DNA of 64,000 bases. Origin: Gracilaria gracilis (lineage: Eukaryota; Rhodophyta; Florideophyceae; Gracilariales; Gracilariaceae). Of the stretch, positions 30,239 to 39,556 are shown piece by piece. The notes under the pieces were generated by a model. That model was not told the origin of the DNA. It was given only the letters and a program-made list of their open reading frames with translations, and did not search any database. Positions within the stretch are counted from its first letter, which is position 1; every line of letters starts with the position of its first letter. Location: contig JARGSG010000069.1 of assembly GCA_030374805.1 (NCBI GenBank), positions 307,675 through 371,674 of the forward strand, given 5' to 3'. The translations under genes and the position numbers were made by a program.

Positions 30239-31354
30239 GTTATGGGCCCAGGAGAGGATCTCTCTCCAAGCAATATATTACTGCCTCCGAGGCTCCGCCC
30301 CGAAACAGACAAACTGCTATGGCGCGAAGCCGTTTATGAGTGGGCTGAAACGCTCCAGGCATGCGCCAAAGGTGGCGATTCACGTGCAAAAGGTGCAGCA
30401 GCCACCTTAGGAATGAGGCTTTACAGATCCCTGGAATTCTCTAAGAAGGAGCTCGTCGAGAAGGCTGTACGAATAGGGGAAATAGTGCTGACACCACGAT
30501 CCGACGACGTGAGCATCAATCAGATGCATGTGATAAACAAGATATTAAGCCTCGTGGCAAAGGATTCAACCGTTGACAGGCTCCGACGTATAGTTCGGCT
30601 ATACAAAGAAGTAACGTGCTGCAAACGCAAGCCAGGCGAGTCTATATCAGCCTACATCGAAAGATTTGCGGGACCTGCACTCTCCTATCTTAATCTTACA
30701 AAAGCCGAGCAGGATTCGAGCGATAGTCAGAACTTCGCCATAATCCTGCTGTTGAACGCAGGAGTATCTTCTCAAACATTTACCAACATTATCTCCAACC
30801 TCGTGGTTTCTGCTAAGAACAAAAACGCAACGGATACCTCCACTATCTCCCTTACTAAGGTGAGAATGAACACAATTAGAGATATCATGAAGAAGACACA
30901 CGAAGGATCTTTTGGCGATGGAGATAAAAGAAACTGCTCAGATTCGATCGCCGCAATCGAAGCAGCTACTCTACAACACGAGAAGATCTATGAGGGCGAC
31001 GAGATATGTTCTTGGATAGGTCTGCAAGACGCCATATGCGCTCTCGAAGAAGCAGGACTAGAAGAGAGGGACCTCGACGAAATCCAGGGTGAGAAAGATA
31101 CCCGAGAACCGTCTACGAATCTTTACCTGAACTCCAACAAGAATGGTAAGAAGTTTCGGAAGCGTAAGCGTGACTCCGAAGATTCCAAGAACTTCAAGAA
31201 CACACATCAACGCACACATGACGTCGAACCGGATAAGAAGTCCGTAGAAGTCGGTGAAAACCGTCAGGACGCAAAGAAGGACCCCAATTCAACCTTCAAA
31301 CGATCTCGAAACGAGAAGCTCCAAAAGGACAAAAAGAAGTCGTTTTTTCAATAA
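30203..31354 (+). CDS. gag: Copia gag polyprotein
   Basis: 383 aa from ATG 30203 (MNFESMTEAQ), the first ATG in the frame; it lies in the LTR and the frame reads through the primer site. The middle (about residues 100-200, IVRLYKEVTCCKRKPGESIS) resembles the UBN2/retrotran gag region of Copia elements. The C-terminal third is very basic (KKFRKRKRD, KRSRNEKLQKDKKKSFF), probably nucleic-acid binding; no CCHC knuckle is seen. The TAA at 31352-31354 follows a T6 run. Pol is in the -1 frame and overlaps the gag end. Confidence 0.8.
   Translation: MNFESMTEAQAKVMGPGEDLSPSNILLPPRLRPETDKLLWREAVYEWAETLQACAKGGDSRAKGAAATLGMRLYRSLEFSKKELVEKAVRIGEIVLTPRSDDVSINQMHVINKILSLVAKDSTVDRLRRIVRLYKEVTCCKRKPGESISAYIERFAGPALSYLNLTKAEQDSSDSQNFAIILLLNAGVSSQTFTNIISNLVVSAKNKNATDTSTISLTKVRMNTIRDIMKKTHEGSFGDGDKRNCSDSIAAIEAATLQHEKIYEGDEICSWIGLQDAICALEEAGLEERDLDEIQGEKDTREPSTNLYLNSNKNGKKFRKRKRDSEDSKNFKNTHQRTHDVEPDKKSVEVGENRQDAKKDPNSTFKRSRNEKLQKDKKKSFFQ
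30239..30251 (+). promoter_or_regulatory. Primer-binding site complementary to the anticodon arm of initiator tRNA-Met
   Basis: Directly after the LTR is gttatgggcccag, the reverse complement of the CTGGGCCCATAAC anticodon arm of eukaryotic initiator tRNA-Met. This matches the half-tRNA priming known from Drosophila copia and related elements. The site lies within the gag coding sequence. Confidence 0.8.
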
Positions 31355-31392
31355 GGGATTCCGGTACCCCCAATACCGATCCGAATCCCATT

Positions 31393-34300
31393 TTGGACGA
31401 AGGGAGCCCCATATCATCCGGGGGAATCATCTCAGCGATACGACTGTGTGAAGCATTGAGTATCAACTTTGAACCATATAAGCCAAGATCAACATACAGA
31501 CGCGGGTGGGGTCATAACTGCGTTAACTCCCGGAAGATCGCGTGCTCATGGACACTACCCATTCAGGACGTGAACAATAACAACGTAGAACTCACATTCG
31601 ATTTGTTCGACGACGATTCTCCGCTTACGGTTGGGTTAGACGTCAAAAGATGGAGTATAACGGATTTCTCCAGAGAGCCAGCAACGATGACGATCAAACG
31701 ACCCACGGACACGGGAGAGCGTACGTTGGAATTGTATATCAGATCCAACACAAAGTACGACGCCAGAGCTCACATCCTATTGACACCAACCGCAGGGAAC
31801 TTACTCTCAACTAGCGCAGCAAACGTTAGACCGAGCACGCTAGTCAAGAGACTACATCGATTGACGCACGCTCATCCCGAAGAAATCATCGCGTTATGCG
31901 AACGAGCTGGCAAATGTTCCGAAGAGTTGAAGCGAGAAGCACATCGTGTATCTGATAATTGTCAGATATGCGCAGAGTCTGGGATACCACTGCCCTCGAA
32001 GAAGATATCTATTACGCATGTCAATCAGGCCTTCAACGTAGAGATCCAGGTCGACTACACCTTCTGTACAATCCGTAGCAAGAAGTATCTCGTGCTACAT
32101 ATTGTGGACTGCGGAACGGGCTATTCGGAAACTGCAATTGCAAGCAATCGAGAAGCGCGTTCCGCCATAAGTCTAATTGAAACAGAATGGCTTAACCGTC
32201 ACGGCGCTCCCAATGCAATGTCAGCTGACGACGAATACAATTGCAGGGAGATACGCAGATTTCTATCGGGACGGGATATCAACCTCAAGGTACGACCAGT
32301 TAGGCGCCATAATAAGACTGGAATCGTCGAGCGTAAGAACGGAGTGCTCAAACGGATTCTCGAAAGGCTTCAGAAAGATAACACACTCGGGAACGATAAA
32401 GCCATCTTATCTCGAGCGACCTTTCTCTCTAACTGTTTCAGCGGATCAAAGGTCCTGAGCTCTTTCGAATTGGCCAAGGGTTATGCTCCCTCTATACTGG
32501 GTGCTCCGAGGCGCCTCGTGACCGAAGAGCTAATGAACGCGTACACCGAACAAGCGGCTACACGGGCTCTCCAACGAGCGATGAAAGCACGCGACTATTC
32601 GAAGCTATCTGACTCGTCCTTAAAACCCGGCGACGAGATACTCTTCTTCTTCAAGACGACTGCTAATAATATACCCGACGAGTGGCGCACCGCTACGGTG
32701 GTGAAACCATACAGACACCTGGTAGAAGTGAAGCGCACACCACGAGGGCCTATATCGAGAATTGCGTACGGAGATATCCGTCTGCGACCCAATTCAGATC
32801 TAGCTCGAGAGCTCTCCGAAGGTCTGATGGAGGACTATATCGATCTTACTCTCACCCCCGACTCCGAGGATGAAATGGAACAAAGCTTACCTGGCTCTGC
32901 TTCTTTAATGTCCACCAGCATAGCCGATAAGGAACGTGTGCGTAAGGACATGGGGAGCTACACCGATCAACTGGTACAGGAGCCCACGATGACCGAGACG
33001 GGTAACCTCTCATCAAACGAACAAGAAGTCCTGAGACAAATGCATGAAGTCATCGGGTCCCGACAAGTATCAGCCAGAGAGGTAGAATTCGCCCCCCCGT
33101 GGATTCTCAAGAGGGCAGTTATCAGAGAGCATGACGATAACTGGATACAGGCGTACGAAGAAGTGCATGAAGCAACTGTGCCTCGTAACGCTAATGTCAT
33201 CTCATCGCATACCGTCTACAAAGTCAAGCAAGACGAGGACGGGGTTCGAAAACTGAAAGCTCGCCTTGTGACCCACGGGAATCGAGATGATGAGAAGGAC
33301 GAAATCCGAAAGGATTGCTCTAACGCAGACATGATTATCGTCCGACTTTTGATAACCATCGCATTGTGCCTTGGATTCACATTCGGTGTGGCCGACATCA
33401 AGGGTGCTTTCTTACAGAGCGGACCAATTAAGAGGGAGATATTCGTTCGACCGGCTCCCGAATTCAAGACAAAGCGAGGAGTCCTGTGGAGACTGACAAA
33501 GCTCCCATACGGAATTGTTGAAGCGGGAAGGCAATGGGCGAAGCGTATCGAGTCATGGATGTTGGATTCCGAAGGGCTAGAACGCGTATATGGAGTCAAC
33601 CAGCTATTCCTGAAACGAAACGATCTCGGTCGTATTACACTCATCATTTCGAAAATTGTTGACGATCTGCTCGTCGGTGGTGCCGAATCGCACATTAAGG
33701 AGTTCATGAGCCGACTCGAGAAAGAATTCGAGGTAGGGAAGATAAGATTGGGAAGCAAGCTCTCATTCGCCGGTTGCGATATATTACAAGATTATGAAGG
33801 AAGCGTCACCCTCTCTATGAAGCCATACATGGAACGCCTTAACGCCATCGAATTGTCACGAGCTCGTAGACGCGAAAGAGAAGATAGGGCAACCGTCGAT
33901 GAAGTCACCGCCTATCGTTCGCTTGCTGGAACGCTCATGTACCTTGGTTCTGCCGTCTTACCACAAGCGTCGTTAGTTACTTCCAGGATGCAACAACAAC
34001 TGGGTGACTTGAGGGTCAAACACATCGTAGACGCTAACGCGATGCTACAAGAAGTTTGTAACCTGAGCCCCACCATCAAATACATCCGACCTATGGGTGT
34101 GACTCACGCTACTTTGATGAGTCTATCAGATGCATCACATGCTACCAGCGACACGGCTTATGGACAGAGCGGCATATTAAGTGGACTAAGGTATATCACG
34201 GCATTCGAAGAGGAACCCATTTTTCATCCGATCTACTGGTCCAGCACGAAGCAGCGTCGAGTGACGTACTCTTCATTTGGAGCGGAAATCTTGGCCTGTT

Positions 34301-34653
34301 CAGAAGCTGAAGACCGCGGATTTGATATGAAAGAAACGATACGCTCTATATTCCCACAAGTCGTCATGGAACACCACATTTTTGTGGATTCGAAGGCACT
34401 TTTTGACACGATAACAACGCTCCACGAATGCAGAGAGTTTCGTCTTCGAAAAACGGTGACCATGATCAGAGATGCGTTCGAGGCCGGAGAATTAGACATG
34501 ATTACGTGTATACCAGGCACGACCAATCTCGCGGACGCGCTGACAAAACGAAGCGTTCGGCACTCCGAGAACATGAATCTTATGCTCGTGAATGGCTACT
34601 GGATCGTCGATACGTCCGGAGGCATTAGTCACGATCACGAAAGCTGGCAGTGA
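31393..34653 (+). CDS. pol: Copia pol polyprotein (PR-IN-RT-RNase H)
   Basis: About 1,086 aa are counted from the codon before DEGSP, but the frame is open upstream into the end of gag in the -1 phase, so it is probably made by frameshifting. Protease: D-E-G-S at residues 2-5 in place of DTGS, then DSPLTVGLDV. Integrase: HHCC finger (about 155-193), Asp in VDYTF (about 221), SADDEYN (about 280) and Glu in GIVERKNG (about 313). Reverse transcriptase: ADIKGAFLQSG (about 667) and IVDDLL (about 755-760). RNase H: SDASHATS, SSTKQRRVTYSS, VDSKALFD, TNLADALTK. It is uninterrupted and probably active. Confidence 0.9.
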   Translation: MDEGSPISSGGIISAIRLCEALSINFEPYKPRSTYRRGWGHNCVNSRKIACSWTLPIQDVNNNNVELTFDLFDDDSPLTVGLDVKRWSITDFSREPATMTIKRPTDTGERTLELYIRSNTKYDARAHILLTPTAGNLLSTSAANVRPSTLVKRLHRLTHAHPEEIIALCERAGKCSEELKREAHRVSDNCQICAESGIPLPSKKISITHVNQAFNVEIQVDYTFCTIRSKKYLVLHIVDCGTGYSETAIASNREARSAISLIETEWLNRHGAPNAMSADDEYNCREIRRFLSGRDINLKVRPVRRHNKTGIVERKNGVLKRILERLQKDNTLGNDKAILSRATFLSNCFSGSKVLSSFELAKGYAPSILGAPRRLVTEELMNAYTEQAATRALQRAMKARDYSKLSDSSLKPGDEILFFFKTTANNIPDEWRTATVVKPYRHLVEVKRTPRGPISRIAYGDIRLRPNSDLARELSEGLMEDYIDLTLTPDSEDEMEQSLPGSASLMSTSIADKERVRKDMGSYTDQLVQEPTMTETGNLSSNEQEVLRQMHEVIGSRQVSAREVEFAPPWILKRAVIREHDDNWIQAYEEVHEATVPRNANVISSHTVYKVKQDEDGVRKLKARLVTHGNRDDEKDEIRKDCSNADMIIVRLLITIALCLGFTFGVADIKGAFLQSGPIKREIFVRPAPEFKTKRGVLWRLTKLPYGIVEAGRQWAKRIESWMLDSEGLERVYGVNQLFLKRNDLGRITLIISKIVDDLLVGGAESHIKEFMSRLEKEFEVGKIRLGSKLSFAGCDILQDYEGSVTLSMKPYMERLNAIELSRARRREREDRATVDEVTAYRSLAGTLMYLGSAVLPQASLVTSRMQQQLGDLRVKHIVDANAMLQEVCNLSPTIKYIRPMGVTHATLMSLSDASHATSDTAYGQSGILSGLRYITAFEEEPIFHPIYWSSTKQRRVTYSSFGAEILACSEAEDRGFDMKETIRSIFPQVVMEHHIFVDSKALFDTITTLHECREFRLRKTVTMIRDAFEAGELDMITCIPGTTNLADALTKRSVRHSENMNLMLVNGYWIVDTSGGISHDHESWQ

Positions 34654-34696
34654 CGTTCTTAACTATAATGTTTTTGTTGATGAAGGATACTAGCGC

Positions 34697-34708
34697 GACT
34701 GGGGGGTG
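34697..34708 (+). promoter_or_regulatory. Copia polypurine tract
   Basis: gactggggggtg directly before the 3' LTR, primer for plus-strand synthesis. Confidence 0.7.
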
Positions 34709-34959
34709 TGTTAGTGTCGTACAGATACGTACACTTTAGCTAACAGACGTATACTTTAGTCAGCAAGTAGTACGTCACAAGTTAGCCCAAAGGTCACCTA
34801 GTATCCTTATTTAAAGGCACTCTGTTTAGCCTGGGAGCTCGGACAAGGAGCGGCCCGGGGCAGACACCTCTCGTGCCAATCTGTATTGCTTGTGAACCAT
34901 CCCTCCATCACTGCGCTGACACCATGAACTTCGAGTCAATGACTGAAGCTCAAGCCAAA
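34709..34959 (+). repeat. Copia 3' LTR
   Basis: 251 bp, one difference from the 5' LTR seen, followed by the ACAGT target duplication. Confidence 0.9.
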
Positions 34960-34964
34960 ACAGT

Positions 34965-35326
34965 ATCCTAGAAAGCACTGGCGGCGGATTTCTTTCATCC
35001 ACACCACCTCTGCGATAAACGGCAGAGGTGCAACAACTATCATCGGACACGTTCGAAGACATTGAACGCGCTGTTCCTTCACTACCAGCGTCGTCGTAGT
35101 GTGAAGATATATGCACATTCTCGCGCGAAGCGTACATATGCACCGGCGTTGCTGCTTCGGTTTCGTCTATCAGTTTACCAAAGGTGCATTGTGCCAACGA
35201 ATGAAGGAACGATTCCCGTCTCCTCCTTTCTATTTCTGTGAAGCGATGATATATGTCGTTCATTTGTTGCAACTCTATCTCCTCCTGGCTCATCGGACGG
35301 CGAAAGCAGCTGCAGATGATTCCCAT
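34965..35326 (-). pseudogene. F2 small protein copy B, 3' end replaced by the Copia LTR
   Basis: Starts MGIICSCF at 35326 and keeps the acylation-type N terminus, the ALQQMND-like helix (EIELQQMNDIYHRF) and the core LAQCTFGKLIDETEAATP of copy A. At NPPPVLSRIL the frame runs into the LTR in antisense and continues about 46 foreign codons to a stop at 34826. The last dozen native residues are stranded at 29.95 kb. A TATAAAA on the coding strand lies at 35,454-35,460. It could still make a membrane-anchored fusion product; otherwise it is a fresh knock-out. Confidence 0.8.
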
Positions 35327-36019
35327 ATCGAATAGTTGGAACAAAACTTGGGAGCAACTGAAGGAGGCACTCTCTAGGTACAATTTGGAGATTTTGAAAG
35401 ATGTGTTGGGGTTGAGATGGAACTGAGAGCGACGAAGAGATTGAAGTGTTCCGTTTTATAGTGCAAATTGTTTCGCCCATCCTTGGCGTTTGGGTTTGGT
35501 ACAGACTGTGAGCTGTGCGCAGGAGTTGACACGCAAGAACTGGACGCTCTGCGTTGCATGTGACTCAAAGAGCGGTCTGGCAGGACTTGATAGCCGTAGG
35601 GTGCACAACAGTGTGTACCACTTGTTGCTTGATTCACAGAGAGTACCACATATTCAATCAGGCAAACGGCTCATGGCTGATGACGCTTTGTTGTATGCGG
35701 GTTGAAAATGATTACAACCCATCAGGTGAGGGTATGCATCGGGCATCAGCGTATTGACGATGATGAAATGCATGCATGAGGCAGTTCTGACATGGAAGCT
35801 GTCGGATGTGTCCGTATTTGGCTCGCTTATGAAGCTGCTGAGCTGCAAACGTCGACAAGGCTGTGAATTGAAGAAGAACTGTTTTCGCAACTCACCCACT
35901 GACGCTGCTCGATTGCCGCCGAGCTTGATCATTGAAGAAACTCTCGTCGGCCGCCTCGTCGGCCGCCTCGTCGGCCGCCTCGACCCTCTTCGTCCTCAAA
36001 CGCTCACTGCTGTCGTGCG
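35327..36019. other. F2 upstream region, end of block B, tandem repeat
   Basis: It matches block A to about 35,905. Then three exact 12-bp repeats (ctcgtcggccgc, 35,943-35,978) lead into the next F3 leader. No gene recognised. Confidence 0.5.
35943..35978. repeat. 3 x 12-bp tandem repeat
   Basis: ctcgtcggccgc three times, followed by a partial unit. Confidence 0.8.
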
Positions 36020-36353
36020 AGTACCAACGGTAGCGTTACCTTCGTACCTTCCAGCGCTCGTTTGCGTGAGAGCTGCGTGAGTGGCAGCTGCCACGAATGA
36101 CACTGTAGATGCGGGGAGGGCTCTCCCGACAGTTGCACACACGTGGACACGCATCGTTTGTGTGTGTGTGTGTGAGAGCTTCGCGAGGTGCACCTTCAGC
36201 GAATGACACTGTAATTGAGCGAATGCTCTCCGAGCGCTCTGTCAGTCCAACAGATTTGCTGCGCGCACACCAACACCCGCACCTCCGAGCTGCGCCGTGC
36301 AGCGCGCCGTGCAGCGCGTGGAAGCGGCGAACGTCGCCGTCACCGCAACCTTT

Positions 36354-36385
<32 letters not shown>

Positions 36386-36874
36386 GCCCGCCACTCATTC
36401 GTGGCATGTACCGCCACGCGACATGAAATGTTGTGCTCAGCGCTTCTGCATAGTCGCCCTTCTCGCCCTCCCCCGCTTGAGTGCTCGACGGTTGTTGTGA
36501 ACATGGTTGCCTTCTTCTTCCTCATCTTTCTCTCGCTTCCGTTTGTTCTCACCTTCGCGCACTGAAAGGCTTCTGTTCGATTGCTCTTCCGCTGCTTTTC
36601 GCTTTCTGTCGATGCGGTGATTGCGTTCATCAGCACCGCTTTGCTGTCTTCCGCCTCTTCTTTGCGTTGCTTCTCATCTTGCTTGGGAGCTGCTTCTTCC
36701 GCTCTGCTGCCCTCTTTCGTTCTAAGCTTTCTTGCGTGCGCGTCTGCTTTGCTCCGTTTCCAACCTGCAAACCTGTGGCGACGTGTTTCTGCATTCGGGC
36801 TGCATCTCTGCTTGCTCCCCTCACAACATCTTTTTCTTGTTTTGCCTTTGCTTTGAGCTTGCTATATACCCACC
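36020..36874 (+). repeat. GC- and pyrimidine-rich leader of F3 copy 4
   Basis: It has the gaatgacactgta block twice, gagcgctctgtcagtcc, a (GCC)n run (about 36,354-36,384) and a long C/T-rich stretch up to the ATG, as in the other units. Confidence 0.5.
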
Positions 36875-37378
36875 ATGCTGGTATTCACGCATATCAATGC
36901 ACTGCACCGCGTTCTATCGTGTTACATTCTGCTAGCGTTGCTCAAACGCCGACAGCGTTCGCTGCGTACCAGACGCCGCCAACCGTTCACAGGCGTCGCC
37001 AACCCGTCGCACGCCCTTCGCGCCCCGCCACGGAACGGTGCCCATGCGCTGTGCTCGTGCATCCACAGCCGCGGCGCACCGGCGCGCGTCGTCCGCCACC
37101 GTCAGCTCGGAGGCCCGCTCGGAAAAGCACGACGAGGAAGCGGCGCGCGGGCGCGCACTCGCCGCGGTGGTGAACGCAAGCGCGCGGCGAACGCGTCGCC
37201 TGTCGACGAGCTCAGTTGCGCGCTGGCGGCGATGAGCGTGTCGGCTGCGACACGTCGTTCGGCGGATGGCCGTCGCGTTGATGCGGCGCGTGGGATGGCG
37301 GACGTTGTTGAGGCTTTGGGCAGGCTGAGTATCAACGGGGGGAGACGGTCGTGTCGGGGCGTCGGGCGCTGCAGATGA
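36875..37378 (+). CDS. F3 small basic protein, copy 4
   Basis: 167 aa from ATG 36875 (MLVFTHINALH). N-terminal hydrophobic stretch (LSCYILLALLKRRQR), Arg-rich middle, and the family C-terminal block (VDELSCALAAMSVSAA, RGMADVVEALGRLSIN). The tail then differs from copies 1 and 2 (no GLMRI). It is more GC-rich than its relatives. The frame is intact over the conserved parts. Confidence 0.45.
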   Translation: MLVFTHINALHRVLSCYILLALLKRRQRSLRTRRRQPFTGVANPSHALRAPPRNGAHALCSCIHSRGAPARVVRHRQLGGPLGKARRGSGARARTRRGGERKRAANASPVDELSCALAAMSVSAATRRSADGRRVDAARGMADVVEALGRLSINGGRRSCRGVGRCR

Positions 37379-37865
37379 AGGTTAGCGGTCGCTATTGCGG
37401 GCGGCCGCAGGAGGTGGCGGCACTGTTTGTCGTCTTTGACGGCGGTGGTGCAGATAAGATTTTGTGAGTGTTTGTTGTTCTAGATTGTTGAACTGCTGGT
37501 GAGGCCTCCCCTTGGAGTGAAGTGAGGTGAAGTGAGGTGAAGTGAGCTCGGGAGCATATGGATAAAAGGAAAAGGGCGTCATAGAGAAGTGTCGTTTTGC
37601 AGTTCAAACCACTTCGGCTCAACGCGTCAAGAGCAAAGCGACACCACTACCCAGGGGTAGGATGATATTTCCAACCGGAGGTCAGGCCAATCGGCAGTCT
37701 CATCTTCACGAGCCCAAACACTGTCAGCAGCAAAGCTTTCACACCGCCCGTGCACGTTTGCTTACAGCGCGTGCAGCTTGCGCATCCGCCAGCGCGGGCG
37801 CACGGCGCGCTTGACGCGCTGAGCGGCGCCTTCGTTGCTGTTGAGTTTGACTTTTCACTCAGAGT
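37379..37865. other. Spacer with a short tandem repeat
   Basis: A 10-bp unit (agtgaggtga) repeats about three times at 37,516-37,546. The inverted-repeat right arm starts near 37,740 with cgtgcacgtttgcttacagc. No gene recognised. Confidence 0.5.
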
Positions 37866-37990
37866 AGCATAGGAAAGGAACTGTGGTGTTTGTTTTGGAT
37901 GGTGCCAGTGGCGTAGTGAATTCTACACTCAACGTTGGAAGGGGGCATAAAGTCAGCAGAAAGGTAGACACCTTGGGCACACCTGTGTGA
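37866..37990 (+). pseudogene. P-family C-terminal fragment (right arm)
   Basis: After a one-base deletion the frame reads VFVLDGASGVVNSTLNVGR and ends in a stop at 37,988-37,990, matching the C-terminal tail and stop of the gene at 23552-25057. The sequence after the stop also resembles the P3 3' flank. Confidence 0.75.
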
Positions 37991-38939
37991 TTTGGGTTCA
38001 CGCCTTTGTTATATTCCAATCTTACATACGTCCGATGAGCATCTGCAATAGAATGGGCCCGTCATAACTTTTGCAGGACCGAGTTGATAGCATTGAAATA
38101 AGCATGTAGCCATTTAAGAACCGTGGTTGGCGCTTTCATCATCTTCATCTATCGTCATCCAACGCCACAATCCCCATGCTCACCCACTCCTTGTCCTTGT
38201 CCTCGTCCATCGCACGGCTCGTCCTTAATCACGTACATGCTGCCCTCATGCGCTGCCGCCCGCCCATGACAACCGGTCGCGTCCCGCCGCGCTGTCCCGG
38301 CTGCTCTTCTGGCGGATCGATTACCTCGGGAGCGGGAATGAGATCAAGACCCCACAAACAGCACCAACCACATTCAGAGAACAGCTGAAACTGTTTTGCC
38401 TGTGGGTTCTTGTTGAAGGGGAATCAGCAGTTGACATGTGTTCATCAGAACGGGTTCGCGGAACGCGCAGTCCATTTTACGTAGCAACGGCGGGAAACGC
38501 ACAACAGGAGGCAACAAAGGACCTTGAAATTCCCTCCTAGGTTGCCTCCGACTTCAGTGGGTAGATAAGACTGAAGCCTGGTATGTGGAGAGCCTGCTTC
38601 AGGTTATTCCTTCTCCGCAAGGGCTGTTCTGGCATCCCCACTGGGGTTGAACCCTATCATACGCGGCACTGTCCTTTGGGCCCTAACTCCGATTACGGCC
38701 ATCACTGCCACCAACAACATGCTAATTGAAGTCGGCGTCGTTACTCTACAACCTTCCATGTAATTGTTCTAATTAGAGATGTCGATGCCGAACCGCGCCT
38801 TTCTCTCCGTCGCCGCCCTCAACAGTATTTCTAGAGCAGCGAGCACTTTCACATCAAGCAACACTCCAACCAACAAAGCACTCAACGCTTTCAACCTTCA
38901 ACCCTCAACCTTCAACTTTTAACATTCAACCTCGCTCAA
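37991..38939. other. Arm sequence upstream of RTD copy 2
   Basis: No gene recognised. It includes a stretch matching 13.2-13.75 kb and a run of caacctt-type repeats just before the RTD start. Confidence 0.45.
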
Positions 38940-39467
38940 ATGGCTCAAAAACGCGATACGAAGCATGCTTCTCGTCAACGCGACTCGAAAGATGTCTTTC
39001 GTGCACGTGCTATGAGAGCTTCTGCCGGTAGCGCCTTTCTCCGCCGTCGTCTAGGGCCGAGTCGTGTTATGCGGACCAGAGATGTCAATGCGACCGACGA
39101 CGTGCTAGTTCGCCGTCGCGGAGTTGGTCGCGCTGTGCGGACTGACGGTGTTCAAGCAACCGACGACTTGCTTGGCCGTGATCTAGTAGGTTATCGCGTT
39201 ATGCAGACCGGGGAGGTCCGAGCGACCGACGACTTGCTATTTCGTGGTCAAGTAGTCCGCCGTCGTCTAGGGCCGAGTCGTGTAAAGCGGACCAGGGACG
39301 TCAAAGCGACCGACGACGTTCTAGCACGATGTCGGGCGTTCCGTCGTCGTGTTGTGCAGACTCCTGATGTGCAAGTAATCGACGACTTTATCTCCAGTGC
39401 TCCTGTTTTGGCGTTCTTTTCGTTTTGCACGGATATGTTCGGCCTCTTCAGGTCACTGTGGGACTAA
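38940..39467 (+). CDS. RTD tandem-repeat protein, copy 2 (unrecognised)
   Basis: 175 aa, start MAQKRDTKHASRQ. Identical in length and repeat structure to copy 1 (12683-13210), with about three residue differences (Q3 for P, V for G in RRRG[GV]GRAV, Y for H in LVG[HY]RV). All five ATDD-type repeats and the hydrophobic C terminus are kept. The very low divergence means a recent duplication or continuing gene conversion between the arms. Function unknown. Confidence 0.65.
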   Translation: MAQKRDTKHASRQRDSKDVFRARAMRASAGSAFLRRRLGPSRVMRTRDVNATDDVLVRRRGVGRAVRTDGVQATDDLLGRDLVGYRVMQTGEVRATDDLLFRGQVVRRRLGPSRVKRTRDVKATDDVLARCRAFRRRVVQTPDVQVIDDFISSAPVLAFFSFCTDMFGLFRSLWD

Positions 39468-39492
39468 GATTTCAAGCAATCTTGTGAACAAT

Positions 39493-39556
39493 AAAGATGT
39501 TTGAAATAGTTCTGTCGGTAAACATCGTTTGCAACAGTCCTATCTCAAACATCTTT
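39493..39556. repeat. Hairpin 3' of RTD copy 2
   Basis: Mirrored copy of 12,594-12,657: arms aaagatgtttgaaatag and ctatctcaaacatcttt, 25 bases after the stop codon. Confidence 0.5.

Larger units (their letters stand above)
29988..34959 (+). mobile_element. Complete Ty1/Copia-type LTR retrotransposon
   Basis: 4,972 bp with 251-bp LTRs that differ at one position seen (gacaagaag versus gacaaggag), a 5-bp target duplication, a primer site, intact gag and pol, and a polypurine tract. It is inserted in the 3' part of F2 copy B. The near-identical LTRs indicate recent insertion. Confidence 0.93.
28715..35905 (+). repeat. Duplicated block B (F1 + F2 genes), split by Copia
   Basis: Counterpart of 14,080-16,440. 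With the 4,972-bp element and its target duplication removed, the order F1 (plus) then F2 (minus) and both flanks match block A. Confidence 0.8.

Noticed and set aside
35943-35978. Short tandem repeat considered as a CRISPR-like array
   Set aside because: 12-bp direct units without spacers, in a eukaryotic context: a simple minisatellite.
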